In this document: positions 1-8,012 of the stretch, one piece after another | How the letters are laid out: each line of letters starts with the position of its first letter | How positions within the stretch are numbered: position 1 is the first letter of the stretch | From: Sporomusa silvacetica DSM 10669 | GTDB lineage: Bacteria > Bacillota > Negativicutes > Sporomusales > Sporomusaceae | DNA: 64,000 nucleotides | Direction: 5' to 3' | Assembly: GCF_002257705.1 (NCBI RefSeq) | Contig: NZ_LSLK01000137.1 | Location: 13,425-77,424 of the forward strand | Translations under genes and position numbers: made by a program | The notes under the pieces: model-generated | Told to the model about the DNA's origin: nothing | The model's database searches: none | What the model saw: the letters and a program-made list of their open reading frames with translations, nothing else

Positions 1-27
1 AGTCTTTTTATATTTTCCAAAAAATAA

Positions 28-60
28 TTTCAGCACAACTTGTGCCAAGTTGTGCTGAAA
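28..60. repeat. Perfect 15-bp inverted repeat
   Basis: Arms at 28-42 and 46-60 are exact reverse complements separated by three bases (TGC). The element ends 31 bases before the first start codon. On the minus strand it is followed by a T-rich stretch, so it may be a terminator for a gene left of the window, or an operator for the gene at 92. The sequence alone does not decide. Confidence 0.6.
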
Positions 61-91
61 AAAATCTTCAAAAAATTAAGGAGAACTTAGG

Positions 92-1210
92 ATGGGTACA
101 CTGATTCAAAAGATAACTGACGAATGTCTCCAATGCGGGTCTTGTGTTAAAAAATGCGAGTACCTTAGCCATTACTGTAAGGAATCTCCGTTAGATATTG
201 TCTCAAAATTCCGTTCTGGCGAACTTAAAGACAATATTCCGGCTGTATTTACCTGTAATATATGCAGTTTGTGTGAAGAGGTATGTCCAGTGAATTTGAA
301 TATCGGAGAACTTTCTTTAGAACTAAGGCAAGAGTACGTAACTCGAAACTGTGGAGTTAGTAAAATCCACAAACCCCTGCTTGATGACGTGCAAAATGTC
401 TATGTAGCTACAGAAGCTAAGACGGCTCTCCGTGGCTCTCAACAAAATGAGGAAAACCTAAAGGGTGCAGAGATGATCTTTTTCCCAGGCTGTTCCCTAT
501 CACTCAATTCTCCACACCTTGTAAAACAATCATACACCTTTCTACGAGAACAATTTCCTGGAATTGGCGTATTAACTGGCTGCTGCGGAGCTCCTGCACA
601 CCTAATTGGTGAGCAATCGGTTTCAAATGACATCTTTTTAGATATTATCCAAAGCGTTAGAGACATGGAAGCAAAAACAATCATAGCAGCCTGCTCTTCT
701 TGCGTGAAACTGTTAAAAAGCAAACTGCCCGAAGATATTGGTGTTGTTTCTCTCTATCAGCTATTAGGTGAGTTTAAGTTTTCAAAACGCTCCAAAGTAT
801 CCCATGTCTTCAATATTCATGATGCCTGCTCATCTCGCGGGGATGACTTGACACAGGCTGCTGTGCGAAAAATTGTTACTGGCCTTGGCTACACTGTTGA
901 AGAAATTGAGCACTCCAAAAACCTTACCCAATGTTGTGGCAGGGGAGGCATGGCCGCTGTTGTAGATGATCAATACAGCGCGACAGTTGCTAAACGTACC
1001 TTGAATGAAGTTAATCAGGATCTGATTGTTTATTGCGCTACCTGCCGCGCCAATTTTTCCGATCAAGGTACCAGAGTAATACATCTTTTGGAGCTTTTAT
1101 TTAATGAAAATTGGGAAGATGAGTTGACTAAAGCGCCATTACCATTCGAGGAAACTGTGAAGAATCTTACAAACCTAAAAATTTATTTTGAAAAAAAATG
1201 TTACTCTTGA
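92..1210 (+). CDS. Iron-sulfur CCG-domain oxidoreductase (HdrD/GlpC-like)
   Basis: 372 aa. The N-terminus carries two [4Fe-4S] ferredoxin motifs: Cys12, 15, 18, 22 and Cys55, 58, 61, 65, the last followed by Pro. Two cysteine-rich CCG domains follow, with motifs FFPGC...GCCGAP and HDAC...CCGRGG. This architecture is that of heterodisulfide reductase subunit D, GlpC and related electron-transfer subunits; the electron donor and acceptor cannot be told. No membrane segment is visible, so it is likely cytoplasmic or peripheral. The start is supported by AAGGAG eight bases upstream. It stands alone, followed by a terminator, with no flavin subunit nearby in the window. Confidence 0.8.
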   Translation: MGTLIQKITDECLQCGSCVKKCEYLSHYCKESPLDIVSKFRSGELKDNIPAVFTCNICSLCEEVCPVNLNIGELSLELRQEYVTRNCGVSKIHKPLLDDVQNVYVATEAKTALRGSQQNEENLKGAEMIFFPGCSLSLNSPHLVKQSYTFLREQFPGIGVLTGCCGAPAHLIGEQSVSNDIFLDIIQSVRDMEAKTIIAACSSCVKLLKSKLPEDIGVVSLYQLLGEFKFSKRSKVSHVFNIHDACSSRGDDLTQAAVRKIVTGLGYTVEEIEHSKNLTQCCGRGGMAAVVDDQYSATVAKRTLNEVNQDLIVYCATCRANFSDQGTRVIHLLELLFNENWEDELTKAPLPFEETVKNLTNLKIYFEKKCYS

Positions 1211-1284
1211 AATAAAGCAGAATCGTTTTCGACAAAAAAAACACAAAACGCAATTTAGGGCAGCTTTCTATTGCCGATGATCTA

Positions 1285-1325
1285 AAGTTCTCAAAGTTCA
1301 GGTGAACTCTGAGAACTTTTTTTCT
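1285..1325 (+). terminator. Intrinsic terminator after the iron-sulfur gene
   Basis: Stem AAGTTCTCAAAGTT / AACTCTGAGAACTT (one mismatch) with a 6-base loop, followed directly by a run of seven T. It lies 75 bases after the stop codon of the upstream gene. Confidence 0.8.
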
Positions 1326-1392
1326 AGTTTAAGTATTCTTCATCTTTGTCGTAATATGCGTAAATTTTTCTAAAAGAAAATGTTTTTCCAAA

Positions 1393-1524
1393 TCAGTCGT
1401 CCTCATGAGGTTTTTCTGTTCGGGCATAGCCATGGGTTTCCAGAATTAACTCCTTAACCACTACTTCACTCCTGCATACCTTGGCTTCTAGGGTACTAAT
1501 CTTTTCCAGAATAAGCTCTAACAA
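1393..1524 (-). CDS. Possible small ORF or gene relic, 43 codons
   Basis: A minus-strand frame opens with TTG and encodes a charged, helix-prone peptide of 43 residues ending in HEDD. No Shine-Dalgarno sequence is visible and a stop lies directly before the TTG, so it may equally be the tail of a decayed gene. I do not recognise the family. It sits in the 300-base gap between a terminator and a broken sigma factor gene, in which nothing else is apparent. Confidence 0.2.
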   Translation of the reverse strand: MLELILEKISTLEAKVCRSEVVVKELILETHGYARTEKPHEDD

Positions 1525-1627
1525 TTAGCTAAAAATACAGTATAGCCGCCAAAGAGGATTTTAACCTTAATTGGTTAAATGTCCCAAAATATTATCTTAC
1601 ATTATTATAGGAGAGGAAGGTGTCCCT

Positions 1628-1954
1628 ATGAGCAATGGGAAAGAGTCGGAGAGTTTTCCTCTAGCACAGACTAACTTTGAGAATCTTTATTTAGCTTTTT
1701 GGCCTAAAATACATCGTTATGTCACCCGACTCGTCGGCAGTCAAGATGCCGAGGACTTAACTCAAGAAATCTTTATTAAAGTTGAGCAGGCGGCTGCTAC
1801 CTTCCGAAGCGAATCAAAACTTTCTACTTGGATTTACCGTATTGCAACAAATGCCGTCACTATCGACAAAATGCGTAGTGCCTCTCATAGTCGGGTCAAT
1901 AAAAAAACAATAATTGCTGTTATTAATTTGGTCTCTAATTTCCTGCGCTATTAA
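1628..1954 (+). pseudogene. ECF sigma factor, truncated after region 2
   Basis: The start at 1628 has a strong GGAGAGGAAGG upstream. The first roughly 85 residues match sigma-70 region 2 of the ECF class: FENLYLAFWPKIHRYVTRLV, then DAEDLTQEIFIKV and STWIYRIATNAVTIDKMR. After about residue 90 (near nucleotide 1900) similarity to sigma factors ends and the frame runs into sequence that reads as a different gene on the other strand. Region 4, needed to bind the -35 element, is absent, so this is most likely non-functional. The break coincides with the edge of a decayed mobile element. Confidence 0.75.
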
Positions 1955-2059
1955 CTCATCAGCATAAGAGGCATCCATTTTCGTATTGTATGAATTATCA
2001 AAACCATATTCTCTTAAATTTGGAGAAAGTCCATTTTCATCTTCTATTCGAAAATACAA
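1814..2059 (-). pseudogene. 3'-truncated gene of unknown function
   Basis: A TTG start at 2059 follows GAGGTG and begins an acidic protein (YFRIEDENGLSPNLREYGFD...). The first 50 or so residues look like a real protein, but near nucleotide 1905 the frame enters the antisense of the sigma factor gene, so its own 3' end is missing. It lies 38 bases downstream of the Cys-rich small gene in the same direction and may have been part of the same mobile element. No family recognised. Confidence 0.4.
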
Positions 2060-2097
2060 TTACAACACCTCACTTAAATAATATAATTGGCTCTACA

Positions 2098-2262
2098 TTA
2101 AATACTTATTTGTTCTACATACGGCCTAAATTCCTCACAGTTTTCAGGTTTATATAACATGCAAGTGTGGCCTAATATTTCATTCTCTAGCATGTATTGA
2201 TAGAGCTTCCAGCACTTACAATTATCACTTTGGGGACATTTCTCACCAGTGCCGCAGGCCAT
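2098..2262 (-). CDS. Cys-rich small protein, 54 aa
   Basis: 54 aa starting at ATG 2262 behind GGAGAGG (spacing 8). Six cysteines, beginning CGTGEKCPQSDNCKC and later HTC and NC, suggest a zinc- or metal-bound fold, or disulfides. No signal peptide. The strong ribosome binding site and compact ORF argue that it is real. It sits between the recombinase remnant and a truncated gene, so it is probably cargo of the decayed element. Family not recognised. Confidence 0.5.
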   Translation of the reverse strand: MACGTGEKCPQSDNCKCWKLYQYMLENEILGHTCMLYKPENCEEFRPYVEQISI

Positions 2263-2305
2263 AAAATTTTCCTCTCCATAGGCTTGGTGATTTATAATTG
2301 CTTAT

Positions 2306-3214
2306 TTGCAAAGCAAGGGATATAAAACTAAACGCGGCGGTTCATTCGGCAAAAATTCCATCCATGATATGCTAATGAATAAAAAATATATAGGCATTTA
2401 CACATTTGGGCGCGTCAGCGGCGGACATTCCGAAAAGCGAAATAGCCATAGAAATAGCGAAAATGTAATTGAACTAGAAGGAAAACTTCCGGCCATAATA
2501 GATGTCGAAACATTTAATCTAGTCCAAAGTCAATTTACCAAGCATGCCCCCGGCTCATATACAGCCAAAGAGATTTACTATTTGAGCGGATTAATCCATT
2601 GCGGTGAATGCGGCGCTGCCATGTCTGGTTCACGTGTCACCTCGCGCGGAAATAAATACTCCTATTATCGCTGCGATCACCAACAGCGAAATAATTCTTG
2701 CGGAAATGCCCGTATAAAGAAAGATGATATTGAAAAATTGGTATTTGATTATGTTACAGAAAGATTTTCAGCAGAAAACATCCCCATCCTCACACAAAGC
2801 ATTAATCAAGCCATTGCCGAATCAAGTAAAGAATCAATTCAAGAGCTAGACGCATTGCAGCACAATAAACAAGATCTTACCAGAAAAATTAATAATTTAG
2901 TATCTGCAATTGAAGAAACCGGACTTAATCCTATAATAAAAGAAAAACTTGCTGAAAATCAGGCCAGACTTAACGAAGTCGAAAACCAGATCCAGCAAGT
3001 TTCTCAGCGGTATGCCTACCGCAATATGACCAGTGAACAAGTAACAGCTATTCTTCAATCTTTCTCACTAAAAGAAAAAGACCCTGACGAAGTCAGGGAC
3101 ATTCTACGTACTGTTATTGAATCTGTCATTGTTAAGCAAAACGAAATTGAAGTTATATTTCGTTTTGCGCTTGAATGGTGGAGGCGAAGTTCATCGAACC
3201 CCTGTCCATTATAA
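2306..3214 (+). pseudogene. Large serine recombinase, N-terminally truncated
   Basis: 302 codons remain of a protein family usually around 500 aa or more. Present are the end of the DNA-binding Recombinase domain (GYKTKRGGSFGKNSIHDML, NKKYIGIYTF), a zinc ribbon (HCGECGAAMSG...YRCDHQ...SCGNARI) and a coiled-coil region (about residues 180-240). The N-terminal resolvase domain with the catalytic serine is missing: an in-frame stop lies at 2288, a few codons upstream. Without that domain it cannot catalyse recombination. The last codons read through a sequence resembling the 3' end of a tmRNA gene on the opposite strand. Confidence 0.8.
3176..3207 (-). other. tmRNA 3'-end-like sequence, candidate att site
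   Basis: Read on the minus strand, this 32-base segment begins GGACAGGGGTTCGA and ends TCGCCTCCACCA, matching the T-arm 5' half and the acceptor end with CCA of a Firmicute tmRNA. The 3' half of the T-stem (expected CCCCT) is replaced by AACTT, so the arm cannot pair. The segment lies inside the last codons of the recombinase remnant, where the att site of an integrated element is expected. Confidence 0.5.
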
Positions 3215-3365
3215 GCTGTAGTTACCCACGTCATAATACTCAACAAACTCGCACATTTAGTGTCTCACTAAAAGGGAAAAATATTGCATATTGCTATATT
3301 TACCTGGAATTTTGATCTAAAAATCCGAAATACTATAATTAAATAAAGTTGAGGAGGTGAAATTA

Positions 3366-3893
3366 ATGGGAAAGAATTCCGTTAAACGCAGGCAATTGAG
3401 ACTCAAATGCAAACGTCACGCTGCTGCTTTAATGGGCGCCGCAATCATGACAGGTGCAGTATTGTCTGGTATCCCAGCCACTAAGGTTCTCGCTGCTGAA
3501 ACCCCAGCAAGCCCGCCTCCGTTAAAAACCGAACAGGCACTACAGATTACTGAAGATTCGCGCCCACCAGGACATGGTTGGCATCAACATAAGTATAGCT
3601 GGCCAAGCCCTGACGAAAACCAGGCCTGGTATCAGGACGGAAAGATTTATTATCGAAGTGACAATAATCGTCATGAATATGCCTACGCGTCCAATGGTCC
3701 TGTAGATTATGTGAAGGCCAGTGCTGCTAACTACGGTTTTGATTCTTCCCTTGATTCTTTTTCTCTGCTTACCGTTTCCCATCGAAAAGCGCTTGTTGAG
3801 GTCCGCAAATATGAAACTGGCAAACTATATAATGTACTATTGGAGCGAACTTCCGGCCATGAATGGACAATTATTGATGTTCGCGCCCTATAG
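3366..3893 (+). CDS. Secreted protein of unknown function
   Basis: 175 aa from ATG 3366, chosen because AGGAGG ends eight bases upstream; a GTG at 3357 would overlap the ribosome binding site. A long basic N-terminus precedes a hydrophobic stretch (AAALMGAAIMTGAVLSG) and a likely cleavage after VLAA. The mature part starts with a Pro-rich linker, then HGWHQHKYSWPSPDENQAWY and two beta-rich segments ending LYNVLLERTSGHEWTIIDVR. No family recognised. It is monocistronic and converges on the XRE regulator, sharing a bidirectional terminator with it. Confidence 0.65.
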   Translation: MGKNSVKRRQLRLKCKRHAAALMGAAIMTGAVLSGIPATKVLAAETPASPPPLKTEQALQITEDSRPPGHGWHQHKYSWPSPDENQAWYQDGKIYYRSDNNRHEYAYASNGPVDYVKASAANYGFDSSLDSFSLLTVSHRKALVEVRKYETGKLYNVLLERTSGHEWTIIDVRAL

Positions 3894-3926
3894 ACTGGAC
3901 TGCAGGTTTATTTCCAGGTGCACCCC

Positions 3927-3967
3927 AAGAATAAAGCCACCCTTCAAAATTGGGTGGCTTTATTCTT
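3927..3967. terminator. Bidirectional terminator
   Basis: Perfect 16-bp stem (3927-3942 with 3952-3967) and 9-base loop between two convergent genes. The stem ends in A/T-rich segments on both sides. It touches the last base of the stop codon of the minus-strand gene. Confidence 0.8.
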
Positions 3968-4446
3968 CAATCACACCTAATGAATGCAAGCGGGTTCTTT
4001 CTTGAATTAGCTTCTACCTCTCTTTCTGTGGACTTGTATGCAGGATTTTTCGGTTCCTTCTCGAATAGTTGAATCATTTGATCCTGTGCTTTATTATACT
4101 TTTTTAAAAATTCTATAGCCTGATCTAATTCTTCCGGACTAATACTAGCATCCACAGCTTTATTCACTACGACAAAATAGTTAACATACTTTTCATCATT
4201 TAGCATTGCTCTGAACTTTTCTTCAAACCCAATTTCCTCCAGAGTATTCAGGTCATCACGTAAGAAAAACTCTACAGGAGTGTTGAGTTTCCTTGCCAAA
4301 ATTACAATTTTATCACGACTTAACTGCCGACGGTTATTTTCAATATGTGATATGTACGACTGAGTTACATTCAAGAGCTTAGCTAATTGGTCAGTTGTAA
4401 GAGAAAATCTATTACGGATATATCGTACTTTATCACCAAACTTCAT
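3967..4446 (-). CDS. XRE-family helix-turn-helix regulator
   Basis: 159 aa from ATG 4446 (GGGAGG upstream); a longer form from 4521 is possible but has no clear ribosome binding site. Residues 1-65 form a classical HTH_3 domain: VRYIRNRFSLTTDQLAKLLN, VTQSYISHIENNRRQLS. The C-terminal half is helical and charged with no recognised sensor domain. It is the last gene of the CobW-GTPase/unknown gene group and may regulate the corrinoid operon or be carried along with it. Target unknown. Confidence 0.75.
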   Translation of the reverse strand: MKFGDKVRYIRNRFSLTTDQLAKLLNVTQSYISHIENNRRQLSRDKIVILARKLNTPVEFFLRDDLNTLEEIGFEEKFRAMLNDEKYVNYFVVVNKAVDASISPEELDQAIEFLKKYNKAQDQMIQLFEKEPKNPAYKSTEREVEANSRKNPLAFIRCD

Positions 4447-4520
4447 CCGTTGCTTTCCTCCCAATATATCTACTTCTCTTATCTTTATACTATTGTTTAA
4501 ATCTTTGAGAATCTTTTGCA

Positions 4521-4898
4521 CTATCTTCCCCGCCCTAGTTTTTTTAGTGCACCATCCACCTGTACTTCAACTTCATTGATTGTATAGCCAAAGACTAAAA
4601 CATTTACATCCAGTTCTATACAACCTATGCTAACGCCACTTACCATAGGCCAACACTTTGATGGAATTACACTCACGTTATCCAACGTGGTAAGCGATAA
4701 AAAGAGATAATGGTCTACCGCTAGTTCCGATAATTTAGCAAGAAGTTTGATATGCCCCAAAATAATCCCATAGCGGGATAGTGTTCTACCAATTGACATC
4801 ATAAATTCTCGCAATAGATTTTCCATTTGCAAGGTTGTTATGGATTTTTCGAAAAAAACGCAATAGTGCCGGCTAAAGATTGTAGCTTCATTATTCAA
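4521..4898 (-). CDS. Conserved-looking protein next to CobW GTPase, unknown
   Basis: About 125 aa. The best start is TTG 4898, eight bases after GAGGAGG; this makes the start overlap the last codons of the upstream GTPase gene by 8 bases, suggesting translational coupling. Contains several Cys/His residues and alternating hydrophobic segments (DHYLFLSLTTLDNVSVIP, GCIELDVNVLVFGYTI) suggesting a beta-rich fold. No signal peptide. Family not recognised. Its tight coupling to the CobW-type GTPase in a corrinoid operon suggests a partner in metallocofactor handling, which is inference. Confidence 0.55.
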   Translation of the reverse strand: MNNEATIFSRHYCVFFEKSITTLQMENLLREFMMSIGRTLSRYGIILGHIKLLAKLSELAVDHYLFLSLTTLDNVSVIPSKCWPMVSGVSIGCIELDVNVLVFGYTINEVEVQVDGALKKLGRGR

Positions 4899-5484
4899 AA
4901 CGAACAACCTCCTCAAGCACGGCAACAGATAAATCCTTAGCTGCACTAGTAATTACAACCTTCATACGTTCATCAACTTCGTGTAAGTCTCTTTCAATTT
5001 TTTCTATATCTTCACCGGCAAGATCAACTTTATTCAGAATAATGAGATCACTTCCCGTCACCTGTCCAAGAACAAGCGGCTTTAACGTAGCAATCAGCTC
5101 CGCCCATCGGCCACGGTCAACAATAGTTACGGTTTTGAAAGCTGAGTAAACTTTACTATATTTTTTAAGTGAATTCGCAGTCTTATCTGGATATGCCAGA
5201 CCTGTCATTTCAATCATCACCCAGTCCGGGTTCAGCGTCTTATGAATTTCATCAATGGCACTTATCAGTTCACTGGTAATCTGGCAACATACACATCCAC
5301 CAAATAACGACTTTACTTGCAGACCACTATTGGCAAAAAGTTTGTCATCAATTCCCGCTGCACCAATCTCATTTTCAACAATGACTACCTTTTCCTGGCG
5401 TGTGGTAGTTAGGTATTTGGCTACTTGTAAAATAGTTGTAGTCTTACCAGATCCTAAAAAACCGCCAAAGAGCAAAATACGCAT
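4891..5484 (-). CDS. CobW/HypB/UreG-type P-loop GTPase
   Basis: 197 aa. Walker A GGFLGSGKTTT at residues 7-17, the metal-binding GGCVCC motif of the CobW (COG0523) family near residue 63, and NKVD for guanine recognition near residue 150. It lacks the C-terminal CobW_C domain, so it is a short member. Family members deliver metals such as Zn, Co or Ni to client enzymes. Here it follows methyltransferase genes that need zinc (MtaB) and cobalt (corrinoid proteins), so a maturation role is plausible but inferred. Start supported by GGGAGGAG upstream. Confidence 0.8.
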   Translation of the reverse strand: MRILLFGGFLGSGKTTTILQVAKYLTTTRQEKVVIVENEIGAAGIDDKLFANSGLQVKSLFGGCVCCQITSELISAIDEIHKTLNPDWVMIEMTGLAYPDKTANSLKKYSKVYSAFKTVTIVDRGRWAELIATLKPLVLGQVTGSDLIILNKVDLAGEDIEKIERDLHEVDERMKVVITSAAKDLSVAVLEEVVRFE

Positions 5485-5555
5485 AGGTTTCTCCTCCCAT
5501 AGACTCGCGGAATCTGACAGAAACTAAGGTTACCTGGCTTATCCAATAACCAAGT

Positions 5556-5660
5556 TGCTCTAGACTCCCGCTTGGTGGTAAGTGGGAGTTTAGAGCTACT
5601 TTCCTGGAAGTTGTTCGACTAAACTTCAGATGGGGAGGGGTTGAAACCCCACCTGAAGCT
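5556..5660. repeat. Tandem hairpin element between operon genes
   Basis: Two strong imperfect hairpins lie in the 246-base gap upstream of the GTPase gene: 5558-5573 with 5580-5595 (16 bp, two G-T type mismatches) and 5624-5635 with 5647-5658 (12 bp, one mismatch, with an inner GGGTT/AACCC pair). No T-run follows either on the minus strand. They may be processing or stability elements, or a dispersed repeat; the core CGACTAAACTTC at 5616-5627 resembles the repeat around the urea cluster. Confidence 0.5.
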
Positions 5661-5730
5661 AAGTCTTACTTTAACCTGCAAAGGGGCTATCCCCATATAT
5701 TGGAGACAACCCCCATACTTCTCTATATGG

Positions 5731-6528
5731 CTACCAGATAAAAGCATCCCGGCGATGAGCCTCAAGATAGTTGCAGCAAAAATTGTCCCGGCCAGCCAGT
5801 GTTTCAGCTGTAACGATACTAGCCATCATGGCCTTATCCAGCGGGTTAATAATTAAGCCATCCAATCCTTTAGCAATCCCCATAACCGCAAACATTTGAT
5901 TCATGAATTTACGGTTAGGTAATCCGTAAGAAATGTTTGATAAACCGCAGATAGTATGAACTCCCGGAAATTTGGTAGTAATCGCCTGTATAGCGTCTAT
6001 GAATTCAATTCCGAAAGAATCATTAGTGGCTACAGGTTGAACCAAGGCATCTACAAAGATATTCTCCAGGGGGATATTGTTCTGAACCAAACTATTAATT
6101 AATTTATCCGCAATTTTTAATCTGGCTTCGGTGGTTTCAGGCATTCCTTCGTCACTCATGCATAAAGCCACAACTTTGAGATCAGTTCCGGCGACAACCG
6201 GCAATAACGCATCATATCGATCTTTTTCCAGAGAGATTGAATTGACCATCGCCGTTCCCTTATGAACAGCAAGTGCCTGTTCAACACACTTCGGATCAGG
6301 ACTATCAATACAGCAGGGTGCATCTACCGCCTCTTGCACGGTTGTTACAAGCCATTTTAGATAGTCTGCTTCTTTGCCTACAAAAATACCAGCATTAACG
6401 TCAATATAGTTTGCCCCAGCTTCCAGCTGATCTTTGGCTATTTTTTGAATAGCTGCAGCATCTTTAGCTTCAATAGCCGCCGCGATGGCTTTGCGACTGG
6501 AATTAATTAACTCACCAACAACTATCAA
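5731..6528 (-). CDS. Methyl-H4folate:corrinoid methyltransferase (pterin-binding)
   Basis: 265 aa, full length for the AcsE/MtrH-like pterin-binding family. Visible features: GELINSSRKA at the N-terminus, ANYIDVNAGI and CIDSPDP strands of the TIM barrel, AMVNSISLE, VALCMSDEGMP, and GLSNISYGLPNR, all typical of methyltetrahydrofolate methyltransferases. It would move the methyl group from the methylated corrinoid protein to tetrahydrofolate, feeding the Wood-Ljungdahl pathway. TTG start at 6528 with GGAGG ten bases upstream. It lies directly after mtaC and mtaB, where a UroD-type MtaA is found in methanogens. Confidence 0.88.
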   Translation of the reverse strand: MIVVGELINSSRKAIAAAIEAKDAAAIQKIAKDQLEAGANYIDVNAGIFVGKEADYLKWLVTTVQEAVDAPCCIDSPDPKCVEQALAVHKGTAMVNSISLEKDRYDALLPVVAGTDLKVVALCMSDEGMPETTEARLKIADKLINSLVQNNIPLENIFVDALVQPVATNDSFGIEFIDAIQAITTKFPGVHTICGLSNISYGLPNRKFMNQMFAVMGIAKGLDGLIINPLDKAMMASIVTAETLAGRDNFCCNYLEAHRRDAFIW

Positions 6529-6602
6529 GATTTATTGACCTCCTTCTGCTACATTTTCAGCTTTTAGCTGATTTCTGATACTATTTCAAACAAAGCAATC
6601 AG

Positions 6603-7982
6603 TTATTTAAGTCCGTATTCAGAAGGAATAAAGGTATCTAGATCTAACTCGCCTTTAATTTCATTCCAGAATTTCTCTTCGTCATCAGGAATAGCTTCAA
6701 CTTGGCTATCCATAATATCCAGCCAATTTTTCTCGCGTTCGGCAATAACAACCTCTTTAGTGTCAACAGCTTTTCTGATGGCATCAATAGCCAATTTAGC
6801 ACCAAGTTTTGTTCTCAAGAAAGGACTCTTGGCTTTAACCAATTCCTTACTAAGATCAAAGACTACATCAGGACGCAACACATAAGCTTGTGGATCTAAT
6901 TTGGAATCAGAGTCGGCGAGGAAATCTCTAAAGGTAACACCATATCCTTTTTGTTTGGCCACATTCATCAACCGGCAATCATAAATCAATTGCTCAATTG
7001 AAACAACTGGTGCAATATCAGATAACATTCTTACCGGGGTAACAGATTCATTACTCCACAAATCAGCTACAGATGCGGCAATATTACCAACAGCACTTAA
7101 GTGAGCACAGGCTGCTGATTTTCCTTCCATAGCAATAGGTACACCAGCAATAGCTTTACAATATACGCCTTCATAACCACAGTCTTTATTTGGACCAACA
7201 GCACCGGCTTCATAAGCGGCTAGAGTTCTAGCTACACTTGCTACCCGTACTACTGCAGAAAATACATTAGGAATAAATCCTTTATGGGCCAAAACCATCG
7301 CGGTATTAGCAAAACCGCAAGCAGTATCGCCAGCTGCTATTGAACCAGTTTCTCCTGCTATCCGTACGATATGTTCCCAAATGAATTTCATATCCCGGCA
7401 ACCCATAATGCCTAGAGCAAAAATTACTTTGGTCAAATCGGCATTTACAAGAGCGTCATCATGGATTTCTTTACCGCCAGTTGTTTCGATGGCAAGGAAA
7501 TCTGCGCCGGCTTTAGCTGAACCTTCAAATGTTTTGAGAACATTATTAAAGATTTCACCACTGCGCATCATTGGAGGACGTTTAAATTCGCGTACATCGC
7601 CTGGGGTAGCACGTAAAGCGGTTTTTAAGCCATGTTTAGCTTCAAATTCAGCCATTGCATTGTGGAGAATGCTGGTGACTTCTATGCCCCATTCAGGTAC
7701 AAGAGTCATTTCTGGTAACATTTCGAATTCCACAACAATTCCGGGTGCATACAACTCTTTGGCTCTTTTTAAAACTCCGTTAATCATTTCGGTATATATT
7801 TCTTTGACCTCTGGCATAGTGGCTGCAGTAAGTTCCATGGGCGGTAATGTAAAGTTAAGTTCCGGATAAACCTCGCCGCCGCCGATAACCATGCCGTTTT
7901 TGCATTTAACAGGATTAGGTGCGCAACCATATACAAAATCGTTTAACGAATTGTAAGCTATTTTGTCAAAAGTCTTTGCCAT
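6603..7982 (-). CDS. mtaB: Methanol:corrinoid methyltransferase MtaB
   Basis: 459 aa from ATG 7982, chosen because GAGGGGG is at proper spacing; an ATG at 8000 has no ribosome binding site. Closely follows MtaB: TGGKE (zinc-site Glu region), GSIAAGDTACGFANTAM and YEAGAVGPNKDCGYEG carry the two expected zinc-ligand cysteines, and AMEGKSAACAH follows. The enzyme activates methanol at zinc and methylates the Co(I) corrinoid of MtaC. Cytoplasmic. Encoded 30 bases after mtaC and followed by the methyl-H4folate methyltransferase, which completes a methanol-to-H4folate route. Confidence 0.93.
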   Translation of the reverse strand: MAKTFDKIAYNSLNDFVYGCAPNPVKCKNGMVIGGGEVYPELNFTLPPMELTAATMPEVKEIYTEMINGVLKRAKELYAPGIVVEFEMLPEMTLVPEWGIEVTSILHNAMAEFEAKHGLKTALRATPGDVREFKRPPMMRSGEIFNNVLKTFEGSAKAGADFLAIETTGGKEIHDDALVNADLTKVIFALGIMGCRDMKFIWEHIVRIAGETGSIAAGDTACGFANTAMVLAHKGFIPNVFSAVVRVASVARTLAAYEAGAVGPNKDCGYEGVYCKAIAGVPIAMEGKSAACAHLSAVGNIAASVADLWSNESVTPVRMLSDIAPVVSIEQLIYDCRLMNVAKQKGYGVTFRDFLADSDSKLDPQAYVLRPDVVFDLSKELVKAKSPFLRTKLGAKLAIDAIRKAVDTKEVVIAEREKNWLDIMDSQVEAIPDDEEKFWNEIKGELDLDTFIPSEYGLK

Positions 7983-8012
7983 TCCGATATACCCCCTCAT
8001 AAATTTTATTAT

